Shown piece after piece: positions 12,053 through 26,649 of a DNA stretch of 64,000 bases. The notes beneath the pieces were generated by a model, which searched no databases, was not told the origin of the DNA, and worked only from the letters and a program-made list of their open reading frames with translations. This stretch comes from Eremophila alpestris peregrina (Eukaryota; Chordata; Aves; Passeriformes; Alaudidae), in assembly GCA_009792885.1 (NCBI GenBank), contig WMCF01000025.1, positions 9,326,123-9,390,122 of the forward strand, in the 5' to 3' direction. Within the stretch, counting starts at the first letter, position 1, and every line of letters begins with the position of its first letter. The translations under genes and the position numbers were made by a program.

Positions 12053-15000
12053 GAAGAAAGAAAGTTGTATCCAGCCCTACAAGAGCAACTGCACAAATTA
12101 TAATAGGAAGATGCTGAGGAAGAGTTCTCAGCATGGCTTTGCACCTTTCTTTGCACCACTATGAAAAAAAAAAAGGCTGAAATATTCCCGGATCATTTTA
12201 GAAAGAGATAGATCTTAAAGTCTGGAGTAGAATAATGTGTCCAGGCTTCTTTATTCTCTGCACTTACATATACTGGGTGCAAGCTTTTAAAATAGACTGA
12301 TTTAGACACCAGCACAAACAGAGAGAGAATGTCTCCCAGATCTTCTCATTGAGGTGATTTTTCCTTCTCTCTGTCATAGCCAATTGCACAGCACCTTGAC
12401 TGTCCAGAGCTGCTGAGACTGTCAGCCTCTCAGTTCCTCTCCAAGCTCACCAGAAACTCCTCCTCACCAAGGCAGCAATGTAGACAACCTTATAGTCCCA
12501 GAGCTGCAAGCTATCTGCCTCGTTTCCAGCAAACAAAGAATATGAGGCCTTTACACAAAGCCATATAGACACACCAGGGGCACATCTTGAACAGACAATG
12601 CATTTTCTTGCTCTATATGAAGGAGCTGTTGGGTTCTTCTGTTTGTCAGCCTCCTCCATTATGCTCCAGTTGCTTCTGTAATCAAGAGGTGGATATTCTG
12701 AATTCCCATTACTGCCTTTCCTTTTCTTGCAGAAGTTGCTGTTTACTTTCTGCACTGACTCATAACTACTACAGTCCTCCCCAAGACATGGTGCACTTAT
12801 TTACATAGGAAATAGCTAAAAAAAACAAGACAAACCTTGCATCAGCATTTTGGCATAAATAATCAGTAGATTATTTCAAAAGAAATATGTCCCAGTATCT
12901 AGCTAGTCTCATGTCACCTCTACTGAAGTAATCACTGTTAACTGAGATCACTCACAGAGGGTCTCTAATATCACCATTTTCAGGCTATGTAGTTCTGCAA
13001 AAGAGAAACAAGTTCCAGATTACATGAGCTGTCAAAGATAACATGCTGCCATCTTAATTTTATTTCTCACTGTTAACTTGGACATGCTGTAGCTGTCAGT
13101 GTGACAGGGAATAAGACATGATTTGTCATTTGTGAATTTACAAGTCACTGTGCAGATGTTTGAATTGGAACATTAGTAGTATCTGCTGTTGATAAGAACT
13201 CCCACTAAGTCAGTGTGTATTTTTCCAATGTCATTTTTCAACCAGGTGAAACCATGTTTTCTGGATGTCTAAAAGGATATGAAGATATGATGCACAAGTT
13301 TTCAGGGAAAAAATACTTTTCCATTCTAAATGCAGCCCATCTTGATCACCCTGTATACTTTGATTCTGTGTGTAAACTCTCCTCACGGTTTATGTGAGCC
13401 ATAGGTTGTCAATTTGAATCTAACAGGGCAAGGAGTCCTTCAGCCTGCCATAAACCAGTAAAATGAATCTCAAATAGAATCCAGTCATGCAGGAATACCA
13501 AGAATAGGGGGGCTGAAGACTAACTCTCAGCTTAGGCAGAAGGTCCCAGGACCTCTGTATATGAGAATATTTATCAAGCTATTGACACTACTCCCAGTGG
13601 CAGTTTTATCCATCTCAAACACAGAATTAAAGCATCTGTACCTGCCCTCCCTAAGCATGCTCAGGTCACACCAAGTAGTAGGACCTTTCCCGTAGCAGCT
13701 ACCAGTCTGCAGATTGCAGATCTCATTGCAGTCATGCAAGATAATGGTTGAAAAAAAAAAAAAATCTGCCTTTAGCAAAGGTGAAATGGAGACAGGTACT
13801 CCTTCAAGCCTCATGATGAAAGGAGAAAGTATGTTTAATATCTAGTAGATATTTTTGCCATGGACTGATATAAGAGAGGACAGACACAGGAAGGATAATA
13901 TCCTGAATTAGGGGGAAAGCACAAGTTATCTTCGGCATGAAACTTCAGGGGCCTTCCAAGTATATAATTTTTCCAAGAAGTTTTGTGTAAGAGGGACTAA
14001 AAGCCTCAATCTTTTTCATCTTTCTATATGTTATAATAGCCATCAAAAAGAGATTTTTCACAGCAAGGGGGAAAGGTTTACACAAATCAAGAACCACATC
14101 AACCGCAGTATTGTTGTAGAACCTGTGATTATGTTTGCCTGAGGATACCAAGCAAGGAAAAAGCCCTCAGAATATTGAGAAACTGAGTTACAACTGAGTT
14201 ACAACACTAAATACTTTTCTTTGAATTAAAAACCCAAACAAAACCCTACCCTAAAACAGGCCTCCTCTAGATGTGCTCTTTTATATGCTGCCTGGTTCTG
14301 TCTGACTGACTGAGCATTTCTCCTTCAGGAACCAGCCTTGTCTCAGGGGTGAGTTGGCATGCCCAGTCCCATCAGAGCGTGCCCTGGTGATGATCCTCTG
14401 AGCTGGCCTGCAATGGAACACATGACCCCCTAAGAGCTATTGCTTTTTCTATACACTCCCAACTGTTTCTGTCAGCATTCAGGCTCTCTGCTTCAAGGGT
14501 CTAATGCAGTGACACAGCAAAATGAAGCAGTCAACACCGTGGATGTATCCATCACGTGTGCCCAGTGTCATCAGCAGACCCTCTGCAACCACACAGATTG
14601 AGGGGTTGTTTATAGTGGAATAGACCTCGAGTCACATTGGCTTATCTGTAAGTACTCAGTGCAGCTTTTGGACATGGAATACCCAGGTTAGCTGTAGTAG
14701 TTCTGGTTACTACTGTAGCTATTAGACAAATCCTGATTTTTTATCATTATTTGTACTCTAAGACTTTTTAAATAATCTCTTACTGCCAAAAACTAAACTA
14801 GCTGACAAGACTAGCTGTTTCTCAGACAAAATAGAAATTTAAACAAGGCAGTGAGACAAAACCTAAGAAAACATAAGATGGTTCATTCTTCATTAAAAAC
14901 AAGTCCTAAGTGTTAGGTTTTCAGTGACTATAAAATCAGCTTAAAGTTTGGAAGTAAAAATAAATTAGAATAGATTTTCCAGTCACTGCCACTGATCTTC

Positions 15001-18000
15001 CTTTGACTTTTCCTGATTTTAATGACAGCTCGGTGCAGTATCACCAAAATCAGAAAGATTTCTTCTTGCAAAGTAATCTTAGCACCACTTTCAGCTGCTT
15101 TTATTTATCAGCCAGTTGCCAGAATTCAGCAATCCTGTACGTGGATTAGGTATAACGTAAGTTTTGGGGAAAACTCACCTGTATTCATTGGAGTAGCTCA
15201 AAGAAGAGAATTCTGTATCAACAAGGAATTTGGCCTAAAAGGGTCTTTCTCTCTGAGGTATCACTTTCACTTTAAAAGAATACTTTTCAAGAAGAATAAC
15301 ATCTGACAGTCTAATGTGGATACAGTCTTGGTTATTAACCTTTTTACCAAATGTTATGACAACGTTACTTCTGATTATCCAGTGGTACCTGTTGTTTTCA
15401 AAACATCAGAGCAATTAACCTATCAAGTCAAGCACTCAACAGGTGTCTTTTACTGCTGTGCTTCTGCACATCCAGTCCTAAGGCTAATTGCATTGTTTCT
15501 AATGACCGCCCTGTGTGATTTGTGAAGTGGTTGACTCCTAACATCATTTTTTGCTATTTTGATAGTTTTGCAAGATACAAGATGAGAAAGCACATGAACT
15601 GCAAAAAACATCTTAAAATAAACTGTCTCCGTAAAAGCAACCCCAAAACCACCCCAACTTTTCTGGCATAAACAATTTTGGTAAGAGTTCAACCACAGCC
15701 TCATTTGAAATAAAAAAAATATTTCTAACTACCCCTCTCTTCTTTTGCTGTGTTTTCATTTAATGTGGAATTCTATTTAACTACAAAACACAGGATTACA
15801 CATAATGTATTGAGGGAATGTTTTAAATTATGCTGTAAAAAATCCTACCTGCATCAAATTTCTGTTTTGATATTTAATTTCTCTGACATGTAGTATTTAG
15901 CTCCATAAAAATCACTGCACTCATTAATGTTCATCTATTTATACAGCTTTTAATACACTACCTGTTCATGCAGTAAGAGCTGAAATATTGTCTCACTGCC
16001 CTTGGGAAGACCTGCTGTGCTACAGACTCTGGAGGTCATAATGGAAATAGTTTAAATATGTCAACGTCAAGACAGTTCTCTCCATTTACAATTGTAATGT
16101 GGCTAAATAGAGCTCTATATGTGTTAAAGAATGCAAGAATGTAAATACAACAGCATCAGCTTTTGATGATCCAGCATTAAATCCAGCATTAGCTCAGGCA
16201 CTTCTGTCCTACAGAACCACTGTCTAGAGGACTTACTCCTGGCATGGACCAAAGAGGAACAGGACAAATTTGTGGAGAAGGATGGGGATGGCAGTGAGGC
16301 TGCCAAATGCAGGTATCACTCCCCATCACCAGCACTCAGTGGCCAGTTGGAGCATGCCCTGAGGAAGTACTACTGCTCTCATTCCATATTTCTTTCCTGG
16401 CTACCTACTCTGGTCACTGAAAACTCAAAATTACTGTGTCAGATGCTTCAGCATTGGAAAGTAGTCTATTTTCATTCCTTTGTTCAGCTTGTTATCTTAA
16501 TCAGAACAAAACTGATCAGGCATAAACGGTTTTCAATTAACCTCCTTCTAACTATTGTTGATCAGGTTATTTTCTTCAAATGCTTACATATTGGTCTGTT
16601 TTGATGTTCTTAATTGCCTTTCTCTACATGAACCATTCAAGCAATCTCTAAAGTATTATAATTCAGATTATTTGTACATAATTTCTATATCTACTTTTCT
16701 TCCCCACTAAAAGATGACGCCTCTATTTGTCCTGTTTAAGTCTGTGGGAAAATCTTTGATTTGATGAGTTGCCCTAGCAAAAATACTTCCACAAGATTAA
16801 AAATATTCCCTTTTATGTTTTTTGTAGGCTATAGCCTCAGGAAAAACTTGGCATTACAACTGCATTCTTAAGAAAAATTAAAAAGAAGCAGACAAAACGT
16901 GTTAGAGTTTGGAGTAAGCATCCAAGAAATATACCATCTGTAAAAGGCAGCAATTTACTGTGTCTCAAATATTATTCTGAGTGTACCAGCATGCCTTACA
17001 CTGCTGAGATCTCTTTATAAAATTGTTTCAATGCTATTTCTCTAACATAATTTTAGCTGTAAAGAAAAATAACTCTCCTTCAGTCAAAATTCTAACATAA
17101 ACAACAGCGGGGGAAAAGGATTTTCATTCGTACCTGAAACTTGGAAAAGGAATTTAGACATCCACAACTTCCCACAGTGTGTGAAATTTCTTGCCATCCT
17201 TTGATGTATTTGACCTTTTTTTTTCACTCTTAAGAACAACTAGTACTAACAAACAAAAACAAAAAGTCTTAGTTTTGACAGCTCTTTCCCCTTGACTTAA
17301 TCCCAGTGCAGCTCTTGTGCTTTTCAGGAATACAGGTAAGGCTCTTTTCTACACACAGAAATACTTCAGTGCTTGAGTTGGTCATGATAAAAGTGCTACT
17401 TCAGAATCCAACATGGGGCCAAAATGCATTCCTGACCTGCTGTCAGGTTTTACCTGAAACTGCTTAGTACTAGTGGGCATGTTCTACCTACAGAAGACAT
17501 ATTTGACTACAGTAATAGAAAAGGACCAGGCCATCACATAAAATTAACAGGTTATTAAAAATATAAGCATGATGCTTTTCCTAACAGACCGATTTGCTTA
17601 CTTAATGAACCCCTAAACAACAACAAAATCTATGAAAAAGCTTCACAAATGTAACTTCTGTAATCAGATAAAAACCACAAAATTTAAGAACAAAACCTAT
17701 GAAAAAGAGACTTTGGGTTATACTTTCTTAAAGTTTATTTGTTAAGTATCTTTCTGTCTTAAAGGACTGATTTGTGCATCCTTTCTCCCCTCTTTCAAGT
17801 AATGATGAACTCAGTACCTGACATTTGGTACCCTCTGGAGCCATCCTCTGCTCCATTCTAATAAGGCACTCAGAACTGGGTCTCCAGCATGCTCAGAAGT
17901 CTTTGTGCAAAGAATGTTATTGCACTACTGTGCAGAAGCAAAAAAGGAAGTGATTTGAAGCCCAGTATCTGCATTAAAACTTTCTCAGTCATTTGAATGT

Positions 18001-19803
18001 CTGTTGTCCATAAATTCTCTTAACTGACAATTATAAAAGAAAAAAGTCCTTTAATGCCTAAATTCTCTTGTTCTCCTTTGTGGCTCATACACACAATTGG
18101 AACAGTAAGAAGTAAGTTAGTTTCTCAGAAAAAAACCATCCCATTGAAATAGCCAGTGAATAGCCTGTAACACTGAGAACAGTCCACATGCCAAACAGAC
18201 CCACTGGCCACACAAATTCAGTTTAAGAGCAACCAAACACGTGTAGTGAAAAGCCAAGTGCCACAACTGTCAAACTCCTTCTACAACATGATGCAAGAAG
18301 ACAAATCTGTGATTCAGGTATAAACCCAGTAATTTTACATTTACAAATAAACAGACACTGAAATGAGTTCTAGTTTGATGATAAAGGGATGTGAACATAT
18401 TTCTAGGAGAACAAGAAGGCTACATCTTGAAAAAAAGCAAAAAAAAAAAAAAGAAAAAGGAAAGAAAGAGAAATATAGCTTATTTCAGACATAGTAACTT
18501 GAAGAGCATCTGAATGAGAAAAAATTACTTTAAACCCTGGGATGGGATACTATGACACTGTCATTTTGGTTTCTCACTCTATTAAAACAAGCATTCTACA
18601 TGGCCTAGATGATAGTTAAATGTGACTTTCTAGTTGTATAAATATGAGGTAAGTAATAGCATAATTGATGAATTTTGGATTCCATTTTGACATAAGATTC
18701 TACTTTTTATGCTCTCATTTCCATTATTCCATTGGATATGCTGATTTTTAAGTTGACACTGTTGATACTAAACCAAACCTAAAAGTTTTGGATGAGGTAT
18801 TACAACATACTGCATGATTTTTTTTCATATACTTTGGTAGACACTTAAGCTCAGTAAGTCTATTTGCGTCCGCCCTCAATTTTGAAACATTTAAAAGCAT
18901 TATCAGTAATGCACTTCTTCTCATATAAATAACAGTACTGGAAAGTTATACTGCTCTCTTGCTTTGGTTTTAGAACTCAGTGAAAAAGGTAATTGCAGAA
19001 GTAAGATCAAAAACAATGTAAATAGGTATATTTAGCAAAGTTAACACTCTAAAAATCCTATGAATAAAGATTAGGTTCCAGAAAAAACGCAAGCAATATG
19101 CAATCTTATCAATCTGGAGGAAAAAACAAACATGATTGTGATTGCTCAAGTAAGATGATTCTCTTAACCTACAAAGCAATCTCCCTGTCACATCTGAGTT
19201 TCAAGTGCCTTCCTGCATCTATTTTGCAGTCTTGAGAAACCATCATCAGTGCAGTGCCTTGAGAAGAAAGGAGGGTAAATCAGTTTTGGTTGTTGACTAA
19301 TCAGATGAGCACAATTAATTACAACACCAATCAGTTCATTAGATTATTAACCTCATCTCTTTTTGATCAGCTACTTAGAAATTTTAATACAGAGGATAAG
19401 AAGTCACACAGCAGAACACTCATTAGAGTACCAGAAGTACGAAACACTGGTCTGAAACAATCTAAGTTACAGCACAGCAAAGTAGAAGACAAATGCTTTT
19501 CAGCTGTGTGATTGCCCATGCTCTCAGTGAATTGAATGCTACAGACATTTCTCCTGCTGGAGTTTCTCTCCAAATCTGAGAGGCATCTTTCTTCCCTACC
19601 AAACTAAAAATCTTTAGAAAATGCTGCTATTTGCCATTTCTCCCTGTTCCTTTTCTAAACTAGTTACTAATATGTAAGTTCTTTTACTGCCACAATCCAC
19701 ACACTCTGTTACCAGCTCCTCCTTCCAAATTTTCAGTTAGGCATCTCAAAATAAATTTATCATTTGCTCATATTATTTCTTTCTAGTCACATAATTCATT
19801 AAA

Positions 19804-20015
19804 NNNNNNNNNNNNNNNNNNNNNNNNNNNNNNNNNNNNNNNNNNNNNNNNNNNNNNNNNNNNNNNNNNNNNNNNNNNNNNNNNNNNNNNNNNNNNNNNN
19901 NNNNNNNNNNNNNNNNNNNNNNNNNNNNNNNNNNNNNNNNNNNNNNNNNNNNNNNNNNNNNNNNNNNNNNNNNNNNNNNNNNNNNNNNNNNNNNNNNNNN
20001 NNNNNNNNNNNNNNN
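19804..20015. other. Assembly gap (212 N)
   Basis: A run of N in the supplied sequence. Nothing can be said about its content, and open frames running into it are meaningless. It sits in the B-C intron, so it does not interrupt a known exon. Confidence 1.
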
Positions 20016-21784
20016 TAATAAATTACAATATTTACGCTTTGTCCAAATGTGCCTTCAGCATAAGAAATAAATATGTATGTTTGTGTCCTATTTTCATGAC
20101 AGTTCACCTGAAATTGCCAGTGAGCATCCTACCTCAGATTATGTCACATCACCCTATCTCAGAACGGTTTTATGTGCACACTGAGGGCTGGTGAAAGAAC
20201 TGACCCTGTAGTGTGCCCTTCAGCCTCATGAGTCACTGTGCATCACTGCTGCTTGAAGTAACCTGTAGAAAGAGAAGGGGATCATTCTGCCACAACCCTA
20301 CTTACCCCCACCGGCCCATGCCATACAGAACAATGAACAAACTCTGCCATGGGCCTTACTGTCAATGCTCTCCACCCCTTTGGCTCAGGTCCCAGGGATG
20401 GCAGCTGACAGCCTGGATCTTCTGCCAGAACAAACTTCTTACACTGCCCTGTTTTGATGCCTGGCTCTCTTGTATGTCACAGGAACTGCTCAGGAGGCAG
20501 ATATTACTTACTGTCAGAGATTTAATTTTCCCCTTTTCATTTTCACACAAACCCTTTGAATCAATTCACTCATTCCTGTTAAATGCCAAATTCAAATTCC
20601 CCATTAGTGCCTTAAGATGGTCGTGAAACTCTTGCATGTGCAGCAGACTCTCTAATTTGTAATTTGCTTGGCCATGAATTATACTTTCATGCTTCAGATA
20701 CTTCACTCTCCCATCTGCAAAGATATGCATTTAACACATTACTGTATTTGCCTCATCCTGATTCCTCCTATAAATTTCACCAAAACATTTGTATGCTGTG
20801 AAAGAAGAGGACACCTCACCCTCAAACCTTCCCCTCCCCCAAAAATATGGTTTGCAGGAGATGTGTGTATCTGATTCAGTAAAGTTTTCTGCAGAATCAG
20901 TCTTCTTTCTCTCATGATGCACCTTTATGCATCCTATTTCCATCAAGTTTCACCTTTCATAGGAGGACATGTACATAGGTTCATGTCTCTTGGGCCAAGA
21001 GACAGAGTGTATTGTGTTCTAGAAACCCACAATTCACCAACAATAAAAAGAGTGGGGGAAAATTTATGCAAACTGAATAACAGAAAAAGTTGAGAGCTGG
21101 TTTCAAGTACAAATTTACTGGTGCCATGGCAAACTTCAGCCTCTACTTAATTATTCTTATGCTGAGTAATTCTTGCAGTTGTTTCTACTCTTCAGTTAAC
21201 AGATAAGAATTCCCTGAGCAAGAGATACTCAGCACCATCAGTGCTTGCTGCCATGTGACCTGCTTTTACAACAAAGCTCACCTCTAACAGTGCTTTGACT
21301 GCGGTGGTGCTATGCCTGGGAAAAGAATCATCATCCTCTGTATGCTTCGTTTGCCAGTCAGACCAAATTAGCAAAAAGATAATTACAGCTTATAAAGGTG
21401 TCTATTCTTTTATGAATAAACACTCATTCTAATTTTGTAATTATTATTTTACCATTCTCAGTTAATTGTCAGTTACTTGAAAACATAGCTTCCTCTGAAA
21501 TAGGGCAAACACAATCCCCTGAATTACAGTAAAATTTCCTGTATTAGGTATAAAAATTGCAAATTATTTGATAGAACTTTAGGAAGCTTAGTGCTTATTC
21601 CCCAGCTCAGAGAAGATTTCCATTGCAAAACCTTGCTGAAATGAATGTGTTAGTACCAAATACAAGAGCATTTTTTCTTCCTTTCTAAACAGGTGGCTCT
21701 GGTAAAATGACACTCCATCAAGATAGTAAGTGTATGAATGGAGTATTGAAATGTTCCAGTTCCATGTCCTTGAGTTATCTTTCT

Positions 21785-22310
21785 GCCCAGAGCAGACTGT
21801 CTCCATGATCCTCCTCTGGACCTGCTCCAACTTGTCCATGACCTTCTGATGTTGGGGGTCCCAGAGCTGGATGCAGCACTCCAGCTGTTGTCTCAGGAGA
21901 GAAGAGGTACTGCAGGAGAGTCACCTCCCTCACTGCTTTTGATGCAGCCCAGGATACCACTGACATTCTGGGCTGTAAGCACACACTCCTGGCTCATGTC
22001 CAGCTTTTCATCCACCAGAACTCCCAAGTGTTTCCTGGCAGGGCTGCTTTCAGTGGCTTCTCCCAGTCTGCACTTGTGTCTGCGACTGCCCTGACCCAGG
22101 TGTGGCACCTTGCAGTTTGGCTTGTTGAACTTCATGAGGTTCTCATGGGCCCATTTCTCAAGTTTGTCTGGATCCCCCTAAATGAGACCCCTTCCTTCTG
22201 TTGTGTCAACTGCACTGCTCAGCTTCTTGTCATCTGCAAATTTACTGAGGGTACAGTTGGTCACTGATTTAAAGAGCACTGGCCACAAGACAGAGCCTTG
22301 AGGAGCACCA
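21785..22310 (-). mobile_element. CR1 LINE fragment, reverse-transcriptase part of ORF2 (broken)
   Basis: On the minus strand this encodes decayed CR1 ORF2. A PQGSVL box lies at about 22289-22309, the catalytic FADD box at 22229-22240, then KFNKPNCKVPHLGQG, a GVLVDEKLDMSQ stretch, GILGCIK, and a final EQVQRR near 21800. These match the order of the C-terminal half of avian CR1 reverse transcriptase. Compared with the usual family spacing, several codons are missing between the QGSVL and FADD boxes, and the copy has frame disruptions and no 3' tail. It is a dead, 5'- and 3'-truncated fragment in the same sense as CTNND2. Confidence 0.9.
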
Positions 22311-24714
22311 CTCATCATCAGCCTCCCCCTAAAGACAGAGCCATTGACCAACTTATCCAGTATGTGAGGCAGGTATTGGAGGGTGAGCTGGGGCTTACCC
22401 TCTTTTCCCTACTGCAATCAGAATCAGAAAATGATTGGGCTTTGCTGGGCACAAGCACCACTCCCTGGGCTCTGGCAGCAGGTGTGTCTCTGATCACATC
22501 TCTGTGAACTTCTCAGCAGTATAAAACCACACCAGGGCTTAGAGGAAGGGAAGAACTGCACTCCAGCACTCCAAGAACACCCAATGGCACCAATGGATGC
22601 CACTGAACACTTTAGGACCATTCAGGCACTGTATGGACTCTTCTACTGGAGGAAGCTTTGGAAAAGTTATCTGTATTTCATATGCAGTATTTATCCTGCA
22701 TTAACTCCCTCTGGAGACACAGAGTCTACCCTGAGAGTATTCACTGGGAGAATTACTGAGAAACAACTATTCTGCAGTCCTTTGCTTTCTGCTGTTCCGC
22801 AGTACAAACAAGTCTCTAAAACAAAACTCTTGCTTACAACAGACAAGTAGTAATCCACACCCAGCTTCAATTTAATCTGCTTAATCTGCCTGCTTCTCAC
22901 CAAACATATCCTTACTCTTGCCTCACCATTTCACCTAAAATGTTGCTTTCAGCATCATGGTATTAAGCCACACAACACCACTGGCATCCATGTCATCTGT
23001 TCTCTTGAAAATCTCCATGGAAAGCAGCACCCTGGCAGATGGAAAACACAAAATTCAGTGTTTCCCCACACTTCTGGGGGATGTGCTCGGCTTCTCCAAA
23101 AACTATGTCTGCTGGGCAGTGGTACTGCTGGGATGGCTACAGCCAAAGCCACTCTCATGCATGTAGGTGAACGCCTGAAATTAAATTCACACCATAAAAT
23201 CTTTTCTCAAAACATGCCTAATTAAACTGACCTGTTAAATATTTCTAATTCAGGTAGCAAAACCTCATACAACTGTCTTTGCTACCTGTTATAGCCACTT
23301 ACAGGAATAATGTAATGACTACCAGTATGCCTGCCCTCTTTCCCCAAATAAAAGTTATACCACTTAGGTCTTCAATTTACACATCTATAACCCAAAGTCC
23401 ACCTGAAAACTGGCACTATAACATGCCTCAGAAGATTCAGGCAGTCTGCTAGGCTGTAAACTTGATTTACAAGTCTGCCCTGTTAACTGAACAAAACATG
23501 ACAGCCAAAAAGAATAGCAATGCCAGAGAAGTTGATCACTACTATAACACCAGAAAGAAGAGCAGTAACAAGCATAAACTCTCAAAGGACTTTAAAGATT
23601 AAGTGCAACCATCTTTATTTATTTAGACCAATAGTGAAGTCACCCTGAACAAACAGCAGAGAGTTCCAGAAATATTTCTGTATACAAGTTCAAAGAACTC
23701 CAGAAAAATATGGAAGTATCAATGAAATTGAAAAATAAGACCTAAACATACCAAAGTTCTGTCAGTTAGGTAAGCTGATTAACAAAAAAATTTACTGCGT
23801 TCTCTCTATGTACAGGTCTTAAAAATTGCAGTATTAATATTTTGCATAGAACTTTGAAGTTTGATTGCCATTTCAAGGGGATTGAACTGAATTTAGAGAC
23901 TTACAAATGGCAAGATACTTTGCATGTAATGGTCAATACTTTGACTGCAATTTCATTTTGATGTAAAGAATATGAAAAGCAGTAGAAACTGCAATTCTGA
24001 AATTGTCTATTTAAATAAACATCTAATTACAAATGTCCAATATTGTAACTGCACGTATAAATTAAAGCACCATCAAGATACCACTTATTTACTTATTTAT
24101 TAAAAGAATCCAAATTAACTTTATTAGCCTACATGACCATAACAGAAAAGAGATTTTCAAATACAAATCTTTCTCGAGCTGTTTGGCTGACATTCAAAAG
24201 TAATCATACTTTCAATTTCTGATCAGCTCACTGTTGTAACATGCTTTACAGAACAGTACACTTACAAAGTCAAGCACCGAAAACTCACATAAGACCTAAA
24301 TTATTGCATCTGTAATTCAACCCCCTTTTACAGCATGGTTGTGATATGTTGTCCTCACTGTCACTTTTCACCTCCACAGGACTCCCTGTGTGTGTGTGAA
24401 TCCACCACACACAATGGATTTATTTCATGTGAATGAGTTTCACTTAGAAGGGTTTGTTGGGGTTGTTTTCCATCAGCCTGCTCAACTCTGTCAGCAAGTG
24501 CTCCATGACCACTGCAAGGGAAGAGGAATGATGGCCCTGACATGAGAAAGGAGGTAAGGGAATTTTCTTCTGTTCCAGATTTTGTCTCAGAGCTTGTACT
24601 TTCTGTATTCCCAGTTTTCCAGGGGATTGACTTGAAACTCTGGAGTCACTCATGTAACCTCAGAACTGCTCGTTGGAAGAACCATTGGGAAGCCACCAGA
24701 GTCCAGTGTGCTGC

Positions 24715-25790
24715 CTATGGAAGGATTATCAAGACCAGACAAGGTCAGTGGTTTTGCTGAAGAGCTTTGAAGTGATCAAAGAATGGACACTGCATCACCT
24801 CTTTGTTCCAGTGTTGCACTGCCTAACTCGTAAAGGGTAACATCCACTTTGAATTTCCCAAGCTGAAACTTGTGACGTCTTCCCTGCAGCCTCTCCAGTT
24901 TCAGAGAATTCTTATTGAACAGAGTGGGAACCCCAGTTCCTTTTCAAAAGTGTGCTGCTTAGTCACGATTACAGCCTGTACTAATAAAAATGTAAAGGAA
25001 TATTCCATCAGTGCTCTCCCTTCATCCACATGGACAAACACTTTATCACAGAAGGCAATCACACTCACTAAACATGATTTGCCAGTGGTAAATCCATGCT
25101 GACTGTTGCTCCACTGAATGCTTTGAAACGAATTCTAAAAAGCCATAGTCCATGTTTTTTCCAAGGTTTGAGATAAAAGTGATCCTCAGACTATTTTTGT
25201 TCTCCTCAAAGCCAGATTAGTTTTTACTCTTTCTCTAGTTCTCAGTCACATCCCCAAAACACCGGTGTGATAGATACCACACAACTGCATCTATCAGCTT
25301 TTTTGCAGTACCTTGGGTAAATTCCATCCAATGTCATGGATCCAAATTTATATATATATATGTATATATTCTCCAAATAGCCCTTTTCCTGTTGATGCCC
25401 ACAGCTGCTTCTCCTTGCTCTTCTTAAAACACACTGAAATTTGCAGGAATCCAGGAGCAGGATTTGCCTGATAAAACTATGGCACAACAGGTGTTGAGTT
25501 CTTCAGTCTTTTCTCCTTTATCCATTCCTAATTTGTCTTCCCCATGCATTAATGGGCTTTTATTCTTCTTAAATTCTTTCTCCTTTTAGGATACATATGC
25601 CTTAAAATCCCCTGCTGTGACCCTTTATATGCCAAGTTACCTCCTGCTGGTCTTTCATCTTCCTCATTTTATCTCCAAATGCAGCTTTTCATATTCCTTT
25701 GTTGTCCTGGTTTCCACTCTGGTTTCTTCTTGTGCTTCAGGAGACTTTCTGTTTACCCAAGTGAGTGGTTCTGCCATAATTTCCAGTGTA
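24715..25790 (-). mobile_element. Old CR1 LINE copy with internal deletion
   Basis: Read on the minus strand, about 25790-25400 resembles the CR1 region before the reverse transcriptase. A DGIYPRY box, matching the family's DGMHPRV, lies near 25330. QHGFTTGKSCL, the family's QHGFTKGKSCL box, lies near 25100, followed by HVDEGRA. The similarity then jumps, near 24930, to the ORF2 C-terminus and 3' UTR (CACAAGTTTCAGCTTGGGAA, then GCAACACTGGAACAAAGAGG). The central reverse-transcriptase core is missing. Either one element lost its middle or two fragments abut. It is heavily diverged, with stops, so probably an old insertion. Confidence 0.72.
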
Positions 25791-25841
25791 CAGCAGTGTG
25801 ATTTGCTCCCAAGTTCTCAGCAAGCTGATTGCTTTTTGTTT

Positions 25842-25912
25842 GGTGGTTTGGTTGGTTTGGGGGATTTTTTTTGTTTGTTTTTCATTTTGTTTGTTTGCTT
25901 GTTTGTTTTAAC
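25842..25912 (+). repeat. TTTG-rich low-complexity tract
   Basis: T/G-only sequence with repeated GTTT units (TTTGTTTG style), beside the 5' end of the old CR1 copy. It probably expanded from a simple motif. Confidence 0.7.
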
Positions 25913-26649
25913 TTGTGCACACCTTTCTCTTCTGAAATGGATTCACAAAGGATGTAAAATCCACTGAGAGAGTGACTGCCATGGATACCTTGATGCTGTG
26001 ATCAGGAGGAATGATCAAATACATAGGCAGGTATAGTTAACAACCCAACTTCAACTTGAAAGGATGCCACTAGAGTTGAGAATAACAACCTAAATGTACA
26101 GTCCAGGCCCATAGGAGGCTGATATAAAATGAAATAGTCTGTACTGCTGGCTGAATGTGCTAATGTGATCCTGCTGCAGGGGCACACATACCCAGTGCTG
26201 AAAGTTACCTCCCACTTCTACTGCCAACATCATTCCTATTTCCTGCCTGGGTATCAAGGGCTGCAACAGCAGTACTGCTTCAAGTGAGACAGCAGCAGGA
26301 GTTGTGCTGAGGCCACTGACTTCATATCACACTAACTATGAAAAAAGAAACTCCCAAATGGCATCTGCTGGAAACCATTCTGTATCTCACTGCAGATTTT
26401 AAACATGAACAAATATTTATTATTGATAAAATAGATTAGTAACTTGTTTCTTACTGAATACATGAACCTGAAAAATTTAACAGCACAAGGACAGACCTCC
26501 AGCAGAGAGGAGTAAATGTGAGATGAGTCAACAGGAAAGGCATGAATAAGCTTAGATGCCTGCCAAGAGTCCCATTCCCAATACTGCTCCATGTCTGCAC
26601 CAGTGAAAACTCCAGGTACTCAGATGTCACTGTAAACATGATCAATCTC

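Noticed and set aside
14181..14204. Tandem 11-mer pair (AACTGAGTTAC twice)
   Set aside because: Real but trivial: only two units, with no associated element.
20213..20626. 137-codon plus-strand open frame
   Set aside because: Its residues (many Cys, Leu, Ser, Pro, Phe) show no domain or family signature. It lies inside a CTNND2 intron and is of a length reached by chance in 64 kb of six-frame sequence.
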